DNA of 64,000 nt from Vondammii sp040505895 (GTDB taxonomy: Bacteria; Pseudomonadota; Gammaproteobacteria; Chromatiales; Chromatiaceae), in contig JBEVXU010000018.1 in assembly GCA_040505895.1 (NCBI GenBank), positions 286,492-350,491 of the forward strand, given 5' to 3'. The first letter of the stretch is position 1. Each line of letters starts with the position of its first letter. Below are positions 60,439 through 64,000 of the stretch, one piece after another. The notes beneath the pieces were generated by a model. The model had not been told where the DNA came from, searched no databases, and saw nothing but the letters and a program-made list of their open reading frames with translations. Made by a program: the position numbers and the translations under genes.

Positions 60439-61698
60439 TCAGGGATAGATCGTTTCTGTGATCTCCTCGGCCATTTTACCCTGGGCGCAGAGTGAAGCGA
60501 CCATCGCCTCCCGCCCTTGTCGATGCTGCAGCGTTTGACGCAGCATATGTGTACCCCCAACGGCAGCACCATGGGAAGGGATAATAGCTTTGGGATTCAG
60601 TCCGATCACCCGTTCCAGCGAATCAAAGTAGGCCTGCATATCCCCTTCCGGCTCGGGAATGACCACTGTTGCCATCTGCTGCACCAGGTCGCTGACAAAG
60701 AACCAGGCCATGTCATCCGGTGCCAAGCCCATCATGCCGTCATCATGTCCCGGCAGTTCATAGCAGTGAACAGGGCGACCAAGCCAGAGGGTCAGTTTGT
60801 GTCCCTCTGCGATATCAATACACTCTACATTTTCCAGATATCCCTCACCCTCTCTCTCCAGCAACCGCTCCCGGGTTATCCTGGTACACAACAGTGGCAC
60901 GCCAAGACGCCGTGCCAATTGTGGCGCCTGCTCCCGATGGTCGGGATGATGGTGGCTGATAAGAATACCGTCGATCGGCCGCCTCTCCAGCGTATTGATC
61001 AGTCGCTCCAGCACTATAGAGGATTTTGGTGATGGATCCACCAGATAGCGCGGATGACCATCCCCTCCTATCAAAAGGGCATTGGTGTACTCCGCGGGAG
61101 GCAGGGTGTTGGAAGGTACGGCAATCTGTCCCAGACCACTGATCGGCTCCACATAAGGGAGTTCCAGCTCTGGATCGAATTGCAGATTGAACGGCGATGT
61201 CCCTACCGCTGAAATATCCTCCGACAGGGCCTGTACGGTATTTGCGGTAGGCGTCACCATCATCCCGTCACCACCACAATAGCGCTGCCACAACGCCTTG
61301 TTCTTGAGCCATCCCGACCAAGCGATCTCCTGGTTATCGGGTTGCAGCAACGGCCGGTGGTTGAATGTGATCTTGAAATAGTGGGTGCTGAAGCGGATCT
61401 TCTGAAAAGCCGGTGTTTGCGCCAGGCCAAAGTGGACGATACTCTCCACTTCACCCGCTTCAACTGATGCTTCCAGGTCGTATCCCAGCTCTTCCTCTAG
61501 TTCCCTGGTCAGGGCGCGCATCTGCTCACCAGGAAACGCTGACATCAAAGGGTGGCTATAGTGGTGTTCACTATCTGCCGCATCAATCTTTCCACCGGGA
61601 AAAGCGTAATAGCCAGGGAAAGCCCGCAGGTATTCCTGACGCTTGATGATAAAAATATCGTCATCGTGTACAAAAATCGCTGTTACTGATTCACGCAT
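60439..61698 (-). CDS. Nudix hydrolase fused to metallo-beta-lactamase-fold hydrolase
   Basis: A 419-aa two-domain enzyme. Residues 1-165 are a Nudix domain: YYAFPGGKID, then a roughly 25-residue insertion inside the Nudix box, then RALTRELEEELGYDL. Such an insertion recalls the NUDT19-type CoA diphosphatases. Residues 195-415 are a metallo-beta-lactamase fold with the zinc motif ISHHHPDH (249-254), ELPGHDDGMMG and IIPSHGAAVG, similar to LACTB2-like hydrolases. Each half is recognisable; joint substrate unknown. It lies next to a MaoC hydratase, which fits acyl-CoA chemistry. Confidence 0.88.
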   Translation of the reverse strand: MRESVTAIFVHDDDIFIIKRQEYLRAFPGYYAFPGGKIDAADSEHHYSHPLMSAFPGEQMRALTRELEEELGYDLEASVEAGEVESIVHFGLAQTPAFQKIRFSTHYFKITFNHRPLLQPDNQEIAWSGWLKNKALWQRYCGGDGMMVTPTANTVQALSEDISAVGTSPFNLQFDPELELPYVEPISGLGQIAVPSNTLPPAEYTNALLIGGDGHPRYLVDPSPKSSIVLERLINTLERRPIDGILISHHHPDHREQAPQLARRLGVPLLCTRITRERLLEREGEGYLENVECIDIAEGHKLTLWLGRPVHCYELPGHDDGMMGLAPDDMAWFFVSDLVQQMATVVIPEPEGDMQAYFDSLERVIGLNPKAIIPSHGAAVGGTHMLRQTLQHRQGREAMVASLCAQGKMAEEITETIYP

Positions 61699-62221
61699 TG
61701 GCTAGGCTGGTCTTTTGGAGAGAAACACCTATATGTATAGGTCTTCTCAGTAGCATAGGCCAGATGCAATGTACGTATAAAAATCCGAAACCTATCCATC
61801 AAACGGGGAGACTCCGGATCGATGTAGTGAAGGATGTCATCAATATATCAGCCACTCCTTTTTGGTTCTTTCCTTGTTCTATCTCATCTTATTTTATTTT
61901 TAACATCTGTCAATAGGTTTCTACTCAAATTCCAGAGAAAACAGAAATCAACGGATCAAATCCGTATATGACGCTAATCACACATCAACAGTTACTAAGA
62001 TATTGCATATATTTCAATACATTGAGAAGTATTCTTTACTAGACAAGAACAGACGATAAACAGAACATGATATATGGAACCAATCCTATTATCTTGCAGT
62101 TGCGTTATCACATAAAAGGAGTTAAGTTATTGTTACTATAGATTTTAATTCTTGATTCCACGATTACTCATGGCATGATCAGCAGAAATGTCATATCGGA
62201 TGGGATCCTATGAATAAACTG
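61699..62221. other. AT-rich gene-free region before the cassette array
   Basis: About 520 bp, strongly AT-rich, with no credible ORF. It carries no integron integrase gene and no recognisable attI. It ends ATGAATAAACT-G, where the G is the expected base before the TTAGGGC start of the first cassette. Confidence 0.6.
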
Positions 62222-62246
62222 TTAGGGCTTTAAAAGGGGAGACTCC

Positions 62247-63011
62247 GTGAACGAAACAGAATATAAACAATTTATGGCCTACTTGTATAACGAGTACGTT
62301 CGTTCGCGAAGCAAAAGGCGTTTTCATAAACATTTTCATTTTGAGTTGGGTGGTTATCAGGGATGGCAATCGGAAGGGCTATCAAGCGCATCAAATTTGT
62401 TGCGCTATATAAATTACCACTGTGAAGATGAGGATTCCATCTACTACACAATCAAAAAAGAACGCATTGCCCGTCTTCCATCACAAATAAAAGATGGATT
62501 AAAAACCAATAGAAGAATGCTAGAAGATTCTGGTTTCATGGAGGCAATTGATGCCTACTATGATGAAATTGTTGGAGGTATGAAGCTTGAACATATGCCA
62601 CCACAAGAGATTGAAGTTATGAGGTCGTTGGGTAGTTCTGACCCAGAAGCTGAACTATCAGCGTTAATGTACATTGTGAAATCCCGCTGTAAGTCCAAAC
62701 ACTCCTACAACAATGAAGTAAGAATCAGCAATCAATTAAAAAATATCGAACAAAAATTAGAGCAACAAGAACAGCAATTGAAAGAATTAAATGAAGGCTC
62801 AGATGATCAACCAAAGAAGCCAAAACGCTGGTTTAAAGGGTTGGGTCAAATTGCACAAGGCGGTGCTCTTTCTATTGCAAATGTCGGCTTAGCAATGGGT
62901 AGCATAACTATTCCAGTGGCTGCCGAAACCGCAAGTTGGGGAGCAATCGTTTCTTCAATAACGGGAGTTGGTATGGTCTTAAATGGTGTTGGAGAATTCA
63001 GGGGTGAATAG
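62247..63011 (+). CDS. Hypothetical protein in integron-type cassette 1
   Basis: A 254-aa protein with no recognised family. Residues 1-165 are soluble and helical (MNETEYKQFMAYLYNEYVRS; YYDEIVGGMKLEHMPPQEIE), then a coiled coil (LKNIEQKLEQQEQQLKELNE) and two Gly/Ala-rich hydrophobic segments at the end (GGALSIANVGLAMGSITIPV; ASWGAIVSSITGVGMVLNGV) that may insert in a membrane. GTG start with GGGGA 7 bp upstream. The stop codon overlaps the start of the attC site. AT-rich, unlike the core genes. Confidence 0.75.
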   Translation: MNETEYKQFMAYLYNEYVRSRSKRRFHKHFHFELGGYQGWQSEGLSSASNLLRYINYHCEDEDSIYYTIKKERIARLPSQIKDGLKTNRRMLEDSGFMEAIDAYYDEIVGGMKLEHMPPQEIEVMRSLGSSDPEAELSALMYIVKSRCKSKHSYNNEVRISNQLKNIEQKLEQQEQQLKELNEGSDDQPKKPKRWFKGLGQIAQGGALSIANVGLAMGSITIPVAAETASWGAIVSSITGVGMVLNGVGEFRGE

Positions 63012-63110
63012 CCCTAACAAAAGCATACACTCGGACTGCCAAAAGTGGCGCGGCTTTCGCTACGCTACAGCCACACCACTTTTGTCATCCGGTGATGCAA
63101 AACGTTATGC
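63011..63110 (+). other. attC recombination site of cassette 1
   Basis: GCCCTAAC (R'') at 63011-63018 and GTTATGC (R') at 63104-63110 bound an imperfect palindrome with CAAAAGTGG/CCACTTTTG as inner stem and L-type boxes GCATACACTCGGAC and GTCATCCGGTGATGC. R'' is the exact complement of TTAGGGC at the cassette start (62222-62228), as cassette recombination requires. Confidence 0.85.
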
Positions 63111-63132
63111 TTAAAATAGATGGAGGAAATTT

Positions 63133-63864
63133 ATGGAGTATATCCTCGCGTTTGCAACATTGATTGGAGGAATAGCCAGCATCGAATATTTCTATAATAA
63201 ATATAGAAATACACGCACGCAAGAAGATAAAGTAAGTGGTGGAGATTGTGACTTTTTTTGTGCTGTTTCAGGCAGCCCTTATAAATTCGAATCTGCTTCC
63301 GAAGAAGACCTCAGATGGATAGCCGAAATTGAGAAAAAGGCTTTTCGAGGGATAGACGTTATGCCGCTAAGTGCGCTGCAAAGCTGGTATTCCGCTAATA
63401 AATATTCGTTTATTGTTGTTCGTGGTTGTAACGGCAAAAACTACGGATATCTAATCGCCATCCCTTTAACTGAGGTTGCTATCCAGCAATTATGTAATGG
63501 TGAATTAACAGACACAGCCATAGACGCAAAGGATATTATGGAAAGTTCGAATTATGATATCGGCGGGCTACATGTTTCAGCGTTGGTGTTATTAAAATAT
63601 AACTCAGCGGGGCAAGAAACATTCGGAAATCATATTGCGTTAAAAGAGCTTTTATCATCCGCCGACTTGTCAAGAAAGTTATTGAAGTACAAAAAATCAA
63701 TAAAAATATTTTCGGTGGCCGGGTCGGGCTCGGGGAAAGACGTGATCGAACATCTTGGGTTCAACTTGGTAACACCTGGGGCTGAGCGGAGAGATAACCA
63801 TCCAATTTACTCCCAAACGATAGGCCAGCTTAAAGAAAACCTAAATAAAATGGGGCTAGTCTAG
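63133..63864 (+). CDS. Membrane-anchored GNAT-like protein in cassette 2
   Basis: A 243-aa protein with one N-terminal membrane helix (YILAFATLIGGIASIEYF) and a body resembling a GNAT N-acetyltransferase: SASEEDLRWIAEIEKKAF, YSFIVVRGCNGKNYGYLIAI, YDIGGLHVSALVLL and FSVAGSGSGKDVIEHLGFNLV. The acetyl-CoA loop (R/Q-x-x-G-x-G/A) is not clear, so activity is uncertain. GGAGG lies 7 bp before the ATG. It sits in an integron-type cassette that starts TTATGC at 63105. Confidence 0.65.
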   Translation: MEYILAFATLIGGIASIEYFYNKYRNTRTQEDKVSGGDCDFFCAVSGSPYKFESASEEDLRWIAEIEKKAFRGIDVMPLSALQSWYSANKYSFIVVRGCNGKNYGYLIAIPLTEVAIQQLCNGELTDTAIDAKDIMESSNYDIGGLHVSALVLLKYNSAGQETFGNHIALKELLSSADLSRKLLKYKKSIKIFSVAGSGSGKDVIEHLGFNLVTPGAERRDNHPIYSQTIGQLKENLNKMGLV

Positions 63865-63876
63865 CTATTAGCATAA

Positions 63877-64000
63877 GAGGGATAGGAAGGGGGTTTTGAT
63901 CCCCCTCCTTCCCACACCACCAGGCATACGGGTCCGTACCATGGCGGTTGCCAAAAGTGTCGGGCCGTAGCCAGACAAGAAAACCAAGGTACAGAAGCTT
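63877..64000 (-). mobile_element. 3' end of a group II intron inserted in an attC site (partial)
   Basis: On the reverse strand, a domain V-like hairpin is seen at 63917-63947: CCGCCA/TGGTGG, then GGTACG-GACC-CGTA with a 2-nt TG bulge and CC, followed by GTGTGGGAAGG and a second (domain VI-like) hairpin with GGGGG/CCCCC at 63885-63912. The intron seems to end within the core of the cassette-2 attC: GCATAA (complement of TTATGC) remains at 63871-63876. The reverse transcriptase gene would lie beyond the window. The exact 3' boundary is not certain. Confidence 0.65.

Noticed and set aside
61699..62221. Integron integrase or attI upstream of the cassettes
   Set aside because: The region is too short and has no ORF; no attI-like set of binding sites was evident.

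Overview
The window looks like chromosomal DNA of a sulfur-oxidising gammaproteobacterium, probably near Chromatiales/Sedimenticolaceae. This is an inference from gene content: a Gly/Tyr-rich sulfur globule protein beside an Isp-type [NiFe] hydrogenase operon, gammaproteobacterial gene orders (uvrY-uvrC-pgsA-tRNA; exbB-exbD-lpxK-trm112-kdsB; rluC divergent from rne), and a split class II ribonucleotide reductase. No 16S gene is present to confirm it.

Layout. 1-8 kb: tRNA-Gly, pgsA, uvrC, uvrY, tRNA-Ser, a YccA-like membrane protein, serS, a DUF190 protein and crcB. 7.5-11.3 kb: a YdbH/YdbL envelope pair and cysM. 11.5-17.4 kb: TonB-dependent receptor, periplasmic binding-like protein and BarA-type hybrid kinase; the kinase's expected partner, UvrY, lies about 11 kb away. 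17.5-24.3 kb: a leftward hydrogenase operon (protease, HupH/HyaF-like, small subunit, Isp1, Isp2, large subunit) and a divergent sulfur globule gene. 24.5-28.9 kb: two NrdR-like boxes, then nrdJa (with an intein inserted before the catalytic cysteine) and nrdJb. 29-33.6 kb: mixed accessory genes (AT-rich K+ channel, hydrolase, RIO kinase, small proteins). 33.7-43.4 kb: dbpA, a chemoreceptor, sppA, a HAD phosphatase, rluC, rne with a long leader, and a tyrosine phosphatase. 43.5-46.5 kb: an ALDH7-like dehydrogenase and a saccharopine dehydrogenase-like protein, suggesting lysine catabolism. 46.7-50.7 kb: two unknown genes, three tandem mini-genes (47-53 aa) sharing a 40-residue twin-arginine leader and ending in hypervariable 7-13 residue tails, a nucleotidyltransferase, and a convergent PqqD-HprK-like kinase fusion. 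50.8-61.7 kb: LPS and envelope genes (kdsB, trm112, lpxK, exbDB, comEC, lolD, one LolC/E permease), a MaoC hydratase and a Nudix-metallo-beta-lactamase fusion. 61.7-64 kb: an AT-rich tail with two integron-type cassettes, one full attC site, and the 3' end of a group II intron sitting in the next attC.

The best candidate for an undescribed system is the 47.6-50.7 kb locus. It resembles a RiPP-like pathway in which Tat-type leader peptides carry short variable cores and may be modified by a kinase and/or nucleotidyltransferase. The window also holds many small non-autonomous elements: seven copies of a REPIN-like palindrome (two with apparent target duplications), a 237-bp MITE between uvrY and uvrC, and a 146-bp MITE inside the terminator hairpin after the sulfur globule gene.
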